The notes below the pieces were generated by a model. The model made no database searches. It was not told the DNA's origin and saw nothing but the letters and a program-made list of their open reading frames with translations. The position numbers and the translations under genes are program-made. This document shows, piece by piece, positions 16,632-26,133 of a stretch of DNA of 62,728 nt. Source of the DNA: Enterococcus pseudoavium NBRC 100491 (GTDB taxonomy: Bacteria; Bacillota; Bacilli; Lactobacillales; Enterococcaceae). Positions within the stretch are counted from its first letter, which is position 1, and each line of letters starts with the position of its first letter. The DNA is taken from assembly GCF_001544295.1 (NCBI RefSeq), contig NZ_BCQF01000017.1, forward strand, positions 1 to 62,728, in the 5' to 3' direction.

Positions 16632-17450
16632 TTACCCCAGAGAAATATCTAAAATCATCATGATCATAAAGCCCGCCATTGCACCAAAAACACCATAATG
16701 ATGCTTGCTATCAGTTGTTGCTTGCGCTTCAGGGATTAATTCCTCAACTACAACATAAATCATTGCACCTGCGGCAAAAGACAGTGCATAAGGCAATAGA
16801 GGCTGGACACTAGTCACCAGAATAGCTCCTATCACTGCGGCGATCGGTTCTACCAGACCTGAAGCTTGTCCGTAAAGGAATGACTTCGTCCGGCTCAGAC
16901 CTTCCTGACGCAAAGGAATCGATACTGCGGCACCTTCTGGGAAGTTTTGGATACCGATCCCTAATGAGACGGAGATCGCCGCTAGAACGGCAGCGGTTGG
17001 ATTTGCTGCTTCATTTGCGGCACCAAAAGCGACACCGACGGCTAGTCCTTCTGGAATATTGTGCAATGTAATTGAAAAAACTAACAAAATCGTCCGTTTT
17101 AAATGACTGGGAAAACCTTCTCTTTCTTTATTCGGCCCGAAGTGCATATGGGGAATCGTTTTATCTGCGATATACAGAAATAACCCCCCGAGACCAAAGC
17201 CAATACTTACCACCAACCAAGGGATTGAACCGTTCTCCTCTGCAGCAGCGATTGCTGGATCTAACAAAGACCAAAAGCTGGCTGCAATCATTACACCTGA
17301 AGCAAAACCTAACATTAAATTTAAGACATTCCGATTGATCTTTTTAAAGAAAAAAACCAAGGCAGCACCTAACGCTGTCATTCCCCAAGTAAATAAAGTT
17401 CCCATCAATGCCTGCTGCCAAGCTGCTAAGCTTAATAACCATGTAGCCAT
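16632..17450 (-). CDS. ZIP-family metal (zinc) transporter
   Basis: A 272-residue membrane protein with eight predicted transmembrane segments. The metal-site motifs of the ZIP family are clear: HNIPEGLAVG in TM4 and QNFPEGAAVS in TM5, plus a small His-containing loop (PHMHFGPNKE). It should import divalent metals, probably zinc or manganese, like bacterial ZupT. It is transcribed alone, divergently from pyruvate oxidase. A dyad at 17566-17581 in the shared upstream region resembles a metalloregulator site. Confidence 0.88.
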   Translation of the reverse strand: MATWLLSLAAWQQALMGTLFTWGMTALGAALVFFFKKINRNVLNLMLGFASGVMIAASFWSLLDPAIAAAEENGSIPWLVVSIGFGLGGLFLYIADKTIPHMHFGPNKEREGFPSHLKRTILLVFSITLHNIPEGLAVGVAFGAANEAANPTAAVLAAISVSLGIGIQNFPEGAAVSIPLRQEGLSRTKSFLYGQASGLVEPIAAVIGAILVTSVQPLLPYALSFAAGAMIYVVVEELIPEAQATTDSKHHYGVFGAMAGFMIMMILDISLG

Positions 17451-17565
17451 AAAAACCTCCCCTTACCAAATAATCTGCTGAAACAAGCTTGAGCCAGCTA
17501 AATATTATCTGTAATTTTCTTTGGTATCCTGAAACCGTTTGTTTGTAATAATACTATCATATTTT

Positions 17566-17581
17566 AGGTATACCTGTATAC
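17566..17581. promoter_or_regulatory. Operator-like dyad between the ZIP transporter and pyruvate oxidase genes
   Basis: TTAGGTATACCT contains a perfect 10-base palindrome (AGGTATACCT) followed at once by another GTATAC. DtxR/MntR-family regulators of firmicutes bind TTAGGTNNACCTAA-like dyads, so metal control of the ZIP gene is plausible. No regulator gene is in the window. Confidence 0.4.
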
Positions 17582-17600
17582 TTCTTTGAAGACACTTTCT

Positions 17601-17629
17601 TTGCTGGTTTTTTTGGAACGCGCTATACT
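17601..17629 (+). promoter_or_regulatory. Promoter of pyruvate oxidase
   Basis: TTGCTG (17601-17606) and TATACT (17624-17629) are separated by 17 bases. The start codon follows 40 bases after the -10 box. Confidence 0.65.
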
Positions 17630-17669
17630 TTTTAAGTAGGAACTTACAAAAAGAAAGTGAGTGAATTAT

Positions 17670-19400
17670 ATGTCAAAAATTAATGCAGGCGTTGCGATGG
17701 TCAATGTTTTAGAAGCATGGGGCATCGATCATATCTATGGAATCCCCGGCGGTTCATTCAATTCAACGATGGATGCCTTATATCATGAGCGGGAATCCAT
17801 CAAATATATCCAAGTTCGCCATGAAGAGGCTGGGGCTTTAGCTGCGGCGGCTGATGCAAAATTAACAGGTAAAATCGGGGCTGTCTTTGGTTCTGCTGGT
17901 CCGGGTGCTAGTCATTTAATTAATGGTTTATATGATGCTCAAATGGATCACGTGCCTGTTTTAGCTTTGTTAGGCCAAGTCGCTTCTACTGCCATGAACT
18001 ATCATTCGTTCCAGGAATTAAACGAAAATCCGATGTTTGCAGATGTTAGTGTCTACAATCGGACAGTCATGACACCAGAAAGTTTGCCGCATGTAATCGA
18101 TGAAGCGATCAAAGCAGCCTATCAACAAAATGGTGTCGCAGTCGTTACGATTCCAGTTGATTTTGGTTTTGAAGAAATCGAAGAAATAGAAATTGCAACA
18201 GCCAAAAATCATAAAACCGGGGTGCTTCTACCTGACGAAACTGACCTTAAAGCAGCTCTTCCCTTAATCGAAGCAGCGAAAAAACCAGTGCTTTACGTGG
18301 GACAAGGTGTTAGGGGCCATTTTGATGCCGTTAAAGCCTTTGCTGAATATTTCTCGATGCCGATTGCAGCTGCAGTACTGGCTAAAGGAATCATTCCTGA
18401 TCTATACGAAAACTTTTTAGGTTTTGCAGCCCGTGTGGCAACGAAACCTGCAAATGAGGCTTTAGCTGATACTGATTTGATTGTTTTTGTCGGCAGTGAT
18501 TTTCCATTCGGTCGTCATTTCTTTAATCCAGAAGCTAAATTCATTCAAGTCGATATTGATGCAACTAAATTTGGGCGTCGCCACAATGTTGACGTTTCAG
18601 TTTTGGGAGATGGTGCGACTGCGCTACGTCGTTGGATAGAACTAGGAAAAGCACGTCCTGCTGATGATTGGTTAAAAGCCAACCAAGAAAATATCAAAAA
18701 TTGGCATGCTTGGCGTAAAAGTTTTTATGACGATGCTTCTACACCCTTGCGACCAGAACCGATTTTTAAAGAAGTGAATCGAATCGCTGAACAAGATGCT
18801 GTCTATGTTAGTGATGTTGGAAATGTTACCGTAAATTCGATCCGTCATTTAGAAATGAACGGTGAACAACAATTTACGACTTCTGGCTGGTTTGCAACCA
18901 TGGGCAATGGTGTTCCAGGCGGAATTGCCGCTCAACTATCTTACCCTGACAAACAAGTATTTACCTTCAGCGGTGATGGTGGTTTTGCAATGCAAATGCA
19001 AGATATTATTACACAGGTAAAATATAATTTACCAATCATCAATGTCGTCTTCTCAAACAATGCGTTTGGTTTTATCGAGGCTGAACAAGAAGATACTGAG
19101 CAACAAAAATTTGGCGTTTTCTTAGAGGGTGCTGATTTTGGTAAAATCGGGGAAGCACTTGGAGCAGACGGCTTTACAATTACCGAATACAGCCAATTGG
19201 AACCCGCCTTCACTGCTGCCAAAAACAGTAAACGTCCAGTTGTAATTGATGTCAAAATCAAAGATGAACGTCCATTACCCGTTGAGGCTTTAGAGCTAGA
19301 TCCAGAAAAATTCTCAGCTGAACAAATCAAGGCGTTCAAAGAAAAATACCAAGTTCATGATATGCCCACTCTACGGGAATTACTAAATAAAAAGAGCTAG
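17670..19400 (+). CDS. Pyruvate oxidase (H2O2-forming, acetyl-phosphate producing)
   Basis: A 576-residue thiamine-diphosphate/FAD enzyme of the POX/acetolactate synthase family. The N-terminal domain has YGIPGGSFNS and the cofactor-activating Glu in VRHEEAGALAA. The C-terminal domain has the ThDP/Mg site GDGGFAMQMQD ending in FSNNAFGF. It converts pyruvate, phosphate and oxygen to acetyl-phosphate, CO2 and hydrogen peroxide. The frame can begin at GTG 17661, but ATG 17670 is the more natural start. It is monocistronic, with a promoter before it and a terminator after it. Acetolactate synthase is less likely given the length and the overall resemblance to lactic-acid-bacterial Pox/SpxB. Confidence 0.85.
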   Translation: MSKINAGVAMVNVLEAWGIDHIYGIPGGSFNSTMDALYHERESIKYIQVRHEEAGALAAAADAKLTGKIGAVFGSAGPGASHLINGLYDAQMDHVPVLALLGQVASTAMNYHSFQELNENPMFADVSVYNRTVMTPESLPHVIDEAIKAAYQQNGVAVVTIPVDFGFEEIEEIEIATAKNHKTGVLLPDETDLKAALPLIEAAKKPVLYVGQGVRGHFDAVKAFAEYFSMPIAAAVLAKGIIPDLYENFLGFAARVATKPANEALADTDLIVFVGSDFPFGRHFFNPEAKFIQVDIDATKFGRRHNVDVSVLGDGATALRRWIELGKARPADDWLKANQENIKNWHAWRKSFYDDASTPLRPEPIFKEVNRIAEQDAVYVSDVGNVTVNSIRHLEMNGEQQFTTSGWFATMGNGVPGGIAAQLSYPDKQVFTFSGDGGFAMQMQDIITQVKYNLPIINVVFSNNAFGFIEAEQEDTEQQKFGVFLEGADFGKIGEALGADGFTITEYSQLEPAFTAAKNSKRPVVIDVKIKDERPLPVEALELDPEKFSAEQIKAFKEKYQVHDMPTLRELLNKKS

Positions 19401-19440
19401 TAATAGAATCTTTACCACTCTGAACTATAAAGTGAGGAGC

Positions 19441-19477
19441 AAAAAGGTGATGCCAAATAATTTTGGCATCACCTTTT
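19441..19477. terminator. Bidirectional terminator between pyruvate oxidase and EIIA
   Basis: AAAAAGGTGATGCCAAA pairs with the complementary TTTGGCATCACCTTTTT around a tiny loop. It serves the two convergent genes. Confidence 0.88.
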
Positions 19478-19855
19478 TCACATTCTTCTGATGGTCTGCT
19501 TGGCTTCCACTGTCAATTGTTCGGTCAATTCGCTCGCCGACAATTCTCGATTCACTAGCGCTTGTAGAACCATCGGTAAATTGACACCGGTCACTAAAGA
19601 TTGCCGCGAATCATTGATAACACAATAGCTAGCATAACGAAATGGTGTTCCACCAAACATATCGACTAACCAGACCACTTCGTCAACCTTCGTTAGTAAA
19701 TCGTTAGCAAAATGCTCGATCTCCTCTTGGCGTCCAATCGTCCCAGGCTCAATATTTAATGTTTCTACGCAGCTTTGTTCACCCAAAATGGCTTCCGCCG
19801 TTTTTAACAGACTATCCGCTAAATGGTCATGGGTCGTGATAATTATCCCGATCAT
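19478..19855 (-). CDS. Orphan PTS mannose-family EIIA domain protein
   Basis: A 125-residue EIIA of the mannose/fructose/sorbose family. The N-terminal strand IGIIITTHDHLADSLL holds the phosphohistidine (probably the first His), and the central DMFGGTPFRYA and LVTGVNLPMVLQAL segments are typical. I choose ATG 19855, with AAGGGG upstream, over the longer frame to 19879. No EIIB, EIIC or EIID genes adjoin it. It may serve a PTS encoded elsewhere or act in regulation. Confidence 0.82.
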   Translation of the reverse strand: MIGIIITTHDHLADSLLKTAEAILGEQSCVETLNIEPGTIGRQEEIEHFANDLLTKVDEVVWLVDMFGGTPFRYASYCVINDSRQSLVTGVNLPMVLQALVNRELSASELTEQLTVEAKQTIRRM

Positions 19856-19994
19856 ACTGACACACCCCTTCACTGTCAAGTCTATCCTATTTTAATTCCC
19901 AAGTAAATTCTTAAAGGTTGACTTGAAACTTCAGATGTTCCCCGATATAATGCAAAGAGGCCTTGCGCCAATACTGATAAAGCGAGGAAAATCA

Positions 19995-21614
19995 TTGATT
20001 ACAGTAAGTGACGTTAGTTTACAGTTTCCTGATCGTAAACTTTTTGATGACGTAAATATTAAATTCACTCCCGGCAATTGTTACGGGTTGATTGGTGCCA
20101 ATGGTGCTGGTAAATCAACCTTTCTTAAAATTTTAGCAGGCGATATCCAACCGTCGACTGGTTCCGTTACTTTAGGACCTAACGAACGGATGGCTGTATT
20201 AAAACAAAATCATTTTGACTTTGAAGAATACACAGTTCTTGAAACAGTCATTATGGGCCACGAACGCTTATACCAAGTCATGCAAGAAAAAGACGCCATT
20301 TATATGAAGGAAGATTTTTCCGATGAAGATGGTATTCGTGCAGCAGAACTTGAAGGCGAATTCGCTGAACTTGACGGTTGGGAAGCAGAACCCGAAGCAG
20401 CGGTCTTATTACAAGGTCTGAATATTCCTGAAGACTTGCATCAAGTTAAAATGAGCGAACTGACAGCGGGGCAAAAAGTCAAAGTTTTACTAGCTCAATC
20501 ACTTTTTGGCAAGCCTGATGTCCTTTTACTAGATGAACCAACCAATGGTTTAGACATCCAATCGATCAACTGGTTAGAAGAATTTTTGATCAATTTTGAT
20601 AATACTGTGATCGTTGTATCCCATGACCGCCACTTCTTAAACAAAGTGTGTACCCACATGGCTGACCTAGACTTCGGTAAAATCAAATTATATGTCGGAA
20701 ACTACGATTTCTGGTTGGAATCAAGCCAATTAGCAACAAAACTACAATCGCAGCAAAATGCGAAAAAAGAGGAACAAATCAAAGAATTGCAAGACTTTAT
20801 CGCTCGTTTCAGCGCTAACGCGTCAAAATCAAAACAAGCGACTTCGCGAAAGAAAATGTTGGATAAAATCACCTTGGATGACATCCAACCGTCTTCACGC
20901 CGTTATCCATTCGTTCAATTTAAACCCGAACGAGAAATCGGCAATGACCTGTTACAAGTCGACAATGTCAGCGTAACAATCGACGGTAAGAAAATCTTAG
21001 ATAATATTTCCTTCACCTTAAATCGTGATGACAAAGTCGCCTTCATCGCTGAAAATGACTTAGTGACGACGACGTTATTCAAAGTCATCATGGGTGATTT
21101 AAAACCTGATACCGGTACGATTCGCTGGGGTGTGACAACTAGTCAAGCCTATTTACCAAAAGATACTACAAAAGAATTTGATAGCTCAATGCCGATTCTT
21201 GATTGGCTCCGTCAATATGCCAGCAAAGAAGAAGACGATAATACTTTCTTGCGCAGCTTCTTAGGTCGCATGTTATTCTCAGGCGATGAAGTGATGAAGC
21301 CGGTCAATGTCTTATCTGGGGGAGAAAAAGTCCGTTGTATGCTCTCTAAATTGATGTTGTCAAAATCAAATGTTTTAGTCTTAGATGATCCAACCAATCA
21401 CTTAGACTTAGAGTCAATCTCCGCTTTGAATGAGGGATTAATCGCTTATAAAGGTTCGCTTTTATTCGCCTCACATGACCACCAATTCATTCAAACGATT
21501 GCCAACCGGATTATCGCCATTTCTGAAAACGGTGTGGTCGATCGTGCCGAAACAACTTATGATGAATTTTTGGAAAATCCAGAAGTTCAAAAGCAATTGA
21601 GTCATTTGTATTAA
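19995..21614 (+). CDS. ABC-F family ATPase (YbiT/YkpA type)
   Basis: A 539-residue soluble protein with two ABC domains and no membrane segments. The first domain has Walker A GANGAGKST (about 34-42), a degenerate signature LTAGQ and Walker B LLLDEPTNGLD. A charged linker follows (around 255-300). The second domain has a degenerate Walker A (AENDLVTTT, without the lysine), a good signature LSGGE and Walker B LVLDDPTNHLD. ABC-F proteins bind ribosomes and modulate translation or give antibiotic protection; this subgroup is housekeeping-like. The start is TTG 19995, behind AGGA with 7-base spacing, so the protein begins MITVSDVSLQF. The longer frame to 19923 is unlikely. Confidence 0.85.
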   Translation: MITVSDVSLQFPDRKLFDDVNIKFTPGNCYGLIGANGAGKSTFLKILAGDIQPSTGSVTLGPNERMAVLKQNHFDFEEYTVLETVIMGHERLYQVMQEKDAIYMKEDFSDEDGIRAAELEGEFAELDGWEAEPEAAVLLQGLNIPEDLHQVKMSELTAGQKVKVLLAQSLFGKPDVLLLDEPTNGLDIQSINWLEEFLINFDNTVIVVSHDRHFLNKVCTHMADLDFGKIKLYVGNYDFWLESSQLATKLQSQQNAKKEEQIKELQDFIARFSANASKSKQATSRKKMLDKITLDDIQPSSRRYPFVQFKPEREIGNDLLQVDNVSVTIDGKKILDNISFTLNRDDKVAFIAENDLVTTTLFKVIMGDLKPDTGTIRWGVTTSQAYLPKDTTKEFDSSMPILDWLRQYASKEEDDNTFLRSFLGRMLFSGDEVMKPVNVLSGGEKVRCMLSKLMLSKSNVLVLDDPTNHLDLESISALNEGLIAYKGSLLFASHDHQFIQTIANRIIAISENGVVDRAETTYDEFLENPEVQKQLSHLY

Positions 21615-21618
21615 AAAA

Positions 21619-21655
21619 AAAGCAGCTGCGAAAAAAATCGCAACTGCTTTTTCCT
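21619..21655 (+). terminator. Terminator of the ABC-F gene
   Basis: AAAGCAGCTGCGA and TCGCAACTGCTTT form a stem with one mismatch around an A-rich loop. Ts follow. Confidence 0.8.
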
Positions 21656-21674
21656 TTGTTTAACTTTGCTCACT

Positions 21675-21713
21675 AAAAAAAACGAGGAAATCTAAGATGA
21701 TTCCCTCGTTTTT
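21675..21713 (-). terminator. Terminator of the DegV gene
   Basis: AAAAACGAGG and CCTCGTTTTT pair, with further pairing inside. On the minus strand a long T-run follows. It lies 9 bases after the DegV stop. Confidence 0.8.
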
Positions 21714-21721
21714 ATTCCTAG

Positions 21722-22588
21722 TTAATTGCGCTTTTCCCCACGAGTAAAGACCGCAATACAGCCCAATCCAGTATGACTAGCAATAGTCGTCCCTAATGGA
21801 AAAATTCGAACTTCTTTCGGTTGGATGCTTTCTTCTAGATGGCGTTTGACTTCTTCTGCACCTGCTTGATCGGCGCTAGTCGTGATAAAAATTGTTTGGT
21901 TGGCAGGATCTGTCGTTGCTTTACCAATTTTGTCAGCAACTAGTTGCAAGGCTTTTTTACGCCCCCGAACTTTCTCAACATTTTGCAGCTTGCCATCAAT
22001 ATCGACCGTAATGATTGGTTTGATATTCATTAGGCCACCAATTGCTGCACTCGTCTTAGAGATTCTTCCCCCACGCTGCAAATGATTCAAATCATCAACA
22101 GTCACCCAATGATGATAGGTTAGTTTATTTTCTTCTAACCATTGATGTAACTCAGTCAAAGACATTCCTGCCTGTTGTTTTTGCGCTGCTTCATAGACCA
22201 TCAGCCCTTCACCACCGCTGGCAGCTAAAGAATCTACCACATAAACTTCAGCAGTCGGGATATCCTCTTTAAGCAATTCCACTGCTTGCATCGCGCTTTG
22301 ATAAGAACCGCTCATGCCAGATGAAAAGCAAATATACAAAATCGGGATATTTTTCTCTGCATAACTTCGGAAAAATTCAACGTAACGACCGACATTGACT
22401 TGTGAAGTCGTAGGCATCGCTCCATTTTTGATTTCTTGATAAAAATCATCAATTTTAAAGCTGCGCCCTAAATCGTCAGCGAATTCTGTTCCATTTATTG
22501 AGACATACATTGAAATAAAATCAACGTTGTTTTCAGCTAATAATTCATACGGCACATCGCAACATGAATCTGTCAGAATCTGATACAT
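21722..22588 (-). CDS. DegV family fatty-acid-binding protein
   Basis: A 288-residue DegV/EDD-fold protein (FakB-like). It has the N-terminal TDSCCDVPYELL motif, the FSSGMSGSYQSA lipid-headgroup loop and the conserved GGRISKTSAAIGGLMNIKPI segment. Such proteins bind a fatty acid and present it to the kinase FakA for phosphorylation; many genomes carry several. The start is ATG 22588 behind GGAGG, rather than 22627. It is transcribed alone downstream of purA. Family firm; ligand not determinable. Confidence 0.87.
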   Translation of the reverse strand: MYQILTDSCCDVPYELLAENNVDFISMYVSINGTEFADDLGRSFKIDDFYQEIKNGAMPTTSQVNVGRYVEFFRSYAEKNIPILYICFSSGMSGSYQSAMQAVELLKEDIPTAEVYVVDSLAASGGEGLMVYEAAQKQQAGMSLTELHQWLEENKLTYHHWVTVDDLNHLQRGGRISKTSAAIGGLMNIKPIITVDIDGKLQNVEKVRGRKKALQLVADKIGKATTDPANQTIFITTSADQAGAEEVKRHLEESIQPKEVRIFPLGTTIASHTGLGCIAVFTRGEKRN

Positions 22589-22662
22589 TTTAAAATCCTC
22601 CAAACACCCACTTAATAGTAAATTCATTTTACTAGATAATTGGTTGCTTGTCTCATATTATG

Positions 22663-23955
22663 TTAAATTTGGGCCCAAACACTTTCCATAATATTGGTTT
22701 GGGTCCGATCTGGACCAACTGAGAAGGTTGAGATCCGAACACCGACTAATTCAGAAACGCGACGAACATAATTACGGGCATTTTCCGGTAGGTCTGCTAA
22801 ATTACGACAACCTGTAATATCTTCACTCCACCCAGGTAATTCTTCATAAACTGGTTTGCAACGATTCAATTCCTTCAAGCTTGCTGGATAATGGTAGATC
22901 AATTCCCCATCTAGCTCATAAGCTGTACAAATTTTAACTGTTTCTAAACCACTCAAGACATCAATCGAATTCAAAGAAAGATTGGTGATTCCTGAAACAC
23001 GTTTTGAATGCCGCATAACAACTGAATCAAACCAGCCGACACGACGTGGACGACCTGTCGTTGTGCCGTATTCACGACCAACTTCACGAATCTGATCGCC
23101 AACTTCATCAAATAATTCAGTTGGGAAAGGACCATCACCAACGCGAGAAGTATATGCTTTACATACCCCTACAACTTTATTGATCTTCGCAGGTCCGACA
23201 CCACTACCGATCGTAACACCACCAGCAACTGGGTTAGATGACGTAACAAACGGATACGTTCCTTGATCGATATCCAACATGACCCCTTGAGCACCCTCAA
23301 AAAGAACACGCTTGCCTTCGTCCAGTGCATCATTCAAGATCACTGATGTATCAGTCACGTATTGTTTGATTTGTTGACCATAAGCATAATATTCTTCAAA
23401 GATATCAGCAAAATCCATCGCTTCATCATCAAACATTTTGACAAATTGACGATTTTTTTCTTCTAAGTTGATCTTCAAACGTTCTTCAAAAATTTCTTTA
23501 TCCAATAAATCAGCAATACGGATACCCACACGTGCGGCTTTATCCATATAAGCTGGTCCGATCCCTTTGATGGTTGTGCCGATTTTGTTCACACCTTTGG
23601 CATCTTCTTGTAATTGATCCAACTTAATATGATACGGTAAAATCACGTGCGCACGATCAGAAATACGCAAATTATCCGTCGTAATTCCTCGCTCATGCAA
23701 ATAGGCCAATTCCGTGACTAATGATTTAGGATTGACTACGACACCATTTCCGATAACACTGATTTTTTCTTTGTAGAAAATCCCAGAAGGAATCAAGTGT
23801 AATTTATATGTTTCATTGTCAAATTTGATTGTATGACCTGCATTATCTCCACCTTGGTAACGAGCAATGACTTCTGCATTTTCACTTAAAAAATCCGTGA
23901 TCTTCCCTTTACCTTCATCGCCCCACTGCGTCCCTACAACTACTACAGATGACAT
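22663..23955 (-). CDS. purA: Adenylosuccinate synthetase
   Basis: A 430-residue enzyme that joins IMP and aspartate with GTP, the first committed step to AMP. The catalytic start [18 protein letters not shown], the NAGHTIKF loop, the [12 protein letters not shown] segment and the C-terminal [18 protein letters not shown] region are all present. Length and start are standard, and GAGGTG precedes the ATG. It lies alone on the minus strand between the DegV gene and dnaB, a near-origin position seen in related bacteria. Confidence 0.97.
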   Translation of the reverse strand: MSSVVVVGTQWGDEGKGKITDFLSENAEVIARYQGGDNAGHTIKFDNETYKLHLIPSGIFYKEKISVIGNGVVVNPKSLVTELAYLHERGITTDNLRISDRAHVILPYHIKLDQLQEDAKGVNKIGTTIKGIGPAYMDKAARVGIRIADLLDKEIFEERLKINLEEKNRQFVKMFDDEAMDFADIFEEYYAYGQQIKQYVTDTSVILNDALDEGKRVLFEGAQGVMLDIDQGTYPFVTSSNPVAGGVTIGSGVGPAKINKVVGVCKAYTSRVGDGPFPTELFDEVGDQIREVGREYGTTTGRPRRVGWFDSVVMRHSKRVSGITNLSLNSIDVLSGLETVKICTAYELDGELIYHYPASLKELNRCKPVYEELPGWSEDITGCRNLADLPENARNYVRRVSELVGVRISTFSVGPDRTQTNIMESVWAQI

Positions 23956-24089
23956 CTGAACACCTCATTTTATTTTATTTAATCCTGAACCATTGTACCA
24001 AGAATAGCCTTATACTTCAATGAAAATTCGAATATTAAAATATAAAGGTAATAAAAAGAAGCCAAATTACGAACATTATTTATTTAGAA

Positions 24090-24126
24090 CATAAAAATAG
24101 ATGAAAACCAAGGTCTTCATCTATTT
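24090..24126 (-). terminator. Terminator downstream of dnaB
   Basis: AAATAGATGAA and TTCATCTATTT form an 11-bp stem with a 10-base loop. On the minus strand it is followed by Ts. It closes the gdpP-rplI-dnaB transcript about 65 bases after dnaB. Confidence 0.8.
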
Positions 24127-24190
24127 CAACTAGTCAGCTTTTACACTTTCAGAACACTTTTTTAGGTCAAAGTTAATTTCGCTTCGATCA

Positions 24191-25552
24191 CTAAAATTCC
24201 GCTCTCGGTGATAAAGAAGAGAACTTATTATACTCCTTGATAAAAAGTAACTCTACCGTTCCCCGAGCCCCGCTCCGGTTTTTTTCAATAATAACTTCGA
24301 TCACGTTCCGATTCGCTGCAGACTCTTCCTCTTCATCGCCTTCACGTTCATAATAATCATCCCGATACAAAAAGGCTACGATATCGGCATCTTGTTCGAT
24401 CGAACCTGATTCACGAATATCACTCAATACCGGTCGTTTATCCTGACGTTGCTCAACACCACGAGAAAGCTGTGATAAGGCAATGACAGGGACTTTTAAT
24501 TCTTTAGCTAACTTTTTCAATTGACGTGAGATCTCAGAAACTTCTTGTTGACGATTCTCACGTCCCGTCCCTTCAATCAATTGCAGATAGTCAATCAAAA
24601 TTAAGCCAAGATTGCCTTTTTCTTTAGCTAATTTATGGCATTTTGCTCGAATTTCAGAAACTTTAATTCCGGGAGTATCGTCAATAAAGATATTGGCCCG
24701 AGATAGACTACCCATTGCAACAATCAAATTCTGCCATTCTTCTTCAGACAGCTGCCCTGTCCGTAAATGACTGGCTTCGATGGAACCTTCTGCACACAGC
24801 ATCCGGTTAACCAACGATTCTGCCCCCATTTCCAAACTGAAAATAGCGACTGATTTATCTGTCTTGGTCCCGACGTTTTGCGCAATGTTTAAAGCAAAAG
24901 CAGTCTTACCAACCGCCGGACGTGCAGCTAAGATAATTAACTCCTCAGCCTGAAAACCGGCCGTCATTTTGTCTAAGGCAGCATAACCTGTTGGCAAACC
25001 TGTAATTTCTTCATTGTTCCGTGCCAGCTGATCAATATTTTCAATCGCGGTATTCAACACCTCACTGATGGTCAAAAAACCGCTCTTATTACGTCGTTCC
25101 GATACTTCCATGATATTCCGTTCGGCAGCATCTAAAATCGTCTGAACGTCGTCTCCTTGCTCAAAACCTTCCGTCACAATATTCGTAGCTGTTTGGATCA
25201 GGTTTCGTAGCAAAGACTTCTCTTCGACAATTTTAGCATAATACCCTACATTAGCAGCCGTTGGAACGCTCAGCGCAAGTTCGGATAAATAACTTAATCC
25301 ACCAGCATCTTCCAGCTGATTTTGTTGTTCCAGCAATTCTTTAACTGTCACTACATCAATCGCTTCATTACGATTGTTTAATTGAATCATTGAACGGAAA
25401 ATCAATTGATGGCCGCGACGATAAAAATCTTCTGGAACTATGTACTCCATGGCCGTGATTAAAGCATCGGTTTCCAAAAAAATAGAACCTAAAGTCGCTT
25501 GCTCGGCTTCGATGCTTTGGGGTGGCACACGATCTTGTAACATTTCGCTCAT
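24191..25552 (-). CDS. dnaB: Replicative DNA helicase DnaB (DnaC in Bacillus nomenclature)
   Basis: A 453-residue hexameric helicase. The N-terminal domain begins PPQSIEAEQATLGSIF, and the C-terminal RecA-like motor has Walker A AARPAVGKTAFALN near residue 210, Walker B LILIDYLQLI and the ending DIVAFLYRDDYY. It unwinds DNA at the fork after loading at oriC. It follows rplI by 128 bases, separated by a hairpin. There is no intein or insertion. Confidence 0.97.
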   Translation of the reverse strand: MSEMLQDRVPPQSIEAEQATLGSIFLETDALITAMEYIVPEDFYRRGHQLIFRSMIQLNNRNEAIDVVTVKELLEQQNQLEDAGGLSYLSELALSVPTAANVGYYAKIVEEKSLLRNLIQTATNIVTEGFEQGDDVQTILDAAERNIMEVSERRNKSGFLTISEVLNTAIENIDQLARNNEEITGLPTGYAALDKMTAGFQAEELIILAARPAVGKTAFALNIAQNVGTKTDKSVAIFSLEMGAESLVNRMLCAEGSIEASHLRTGQLSEEEWQNLIVAMGSLSRANIFIDDTPGIKVSEIRAKCHKLAKEKGNLGLILIDYLQLIEGTGRENRQQEVSEISRQLKKLAKELKVPVIALSQLSRGVEQRQDKRPVLSDIRESGSIEQDADIVAFLYRDDYYEREGDEEEESAANRNVIEVIIEKNRSGARGTVELLFIKEYNKFSSLSPRAEF

Positions 25553-25612
25553 GTTTGTTTACGCTCCTCTTCGTCCATCTATTTTACAAAATCTGCCTGT
25601 TAAATACAACAA

Positions 25613-25655
25613 AGAGTATGAGCGATTCTCCTAATCTCAAGAATTCTCATACTCT
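25613..25655 (-). other. Hairpin between rplI and dnaB
   Basis: AGAGTATGAG and CTCATACTCT form a perfect 10-bp outer stem around a long loop with only three Ts after it. It may act as a weak terminator that sets the dnaB level, or as a processing site. Confidence 0.45.
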
Positions 25656-25680
25656 TCAATAAACATTCGACCAATTTAGA

Positions 25681-26133
25681 TTATTCTTCGATTACGTGAA
25701 CCTTAATAATCCCTTCAACATCCGTGTGAAGTTTTACTGGAACTTTTGTATAGCCCAAGGTACGAATCGGATTTTCTAGCTCGATTTTACGCTTGTCGAT
25801 TTTCAAATCATATTGTTTCTTCAATCCTTCGGCAATTTGTTTTGAAGGGATCGAACCAAATAAACGACCATCTTCGCCACCTTTGGCTTTGATTTCTACA
25901 ACTGTGTCTTCCTTAGCTAAGAATTCTGCTAATTTCTTAGCTTCTGCTAAAACTTCAGCAGCCTTTTTATCTTGAGCTTTCTTTTGTCCGCTCAATTCTG
26001 AAATACTGCTTTTGGTTGCTTCCTTAGCCAAATTATTTTTAAGTAGATAGTTTTGTGCGTATCCTGTTGGGACTTCTTTAATATCGCCCTTTTTACCTTT
26101 GCCTTTAACATCTTGTAAGAAAATTACTTTCAT
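25681..26133 (-). CDS. rplI: 50S ribosomal protein L9
   Basis: A 150-residue protein that starts [26 protein letters not shown], the L9 signature, followed by the long connecting helix and a C-terminal domain ending [11 protein letters not shown]. It binds 23S rRNA near the L1 stalk. The start overlaps the gdpP stop by 4 bases (ATGA), a coupling seen in related firmicutes. The order gdpP-rplI-dnaB is conserved in this group. Confidence 0.97.
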   Translation of the reverse strand: MKVIFLQDVKGKGKKGDIKEVPTGYAQNYLLKNNLAKEATKSSISELSGQKKAQDKKAAEVLAEAKKLAEFLAKEDTVVEIKAKGGEDGRLFGSIPSKQIAEGLKKQYDLKIDKRKIELENPIRTLGYTKVPVKLHTDVEGIIKVHVIEE

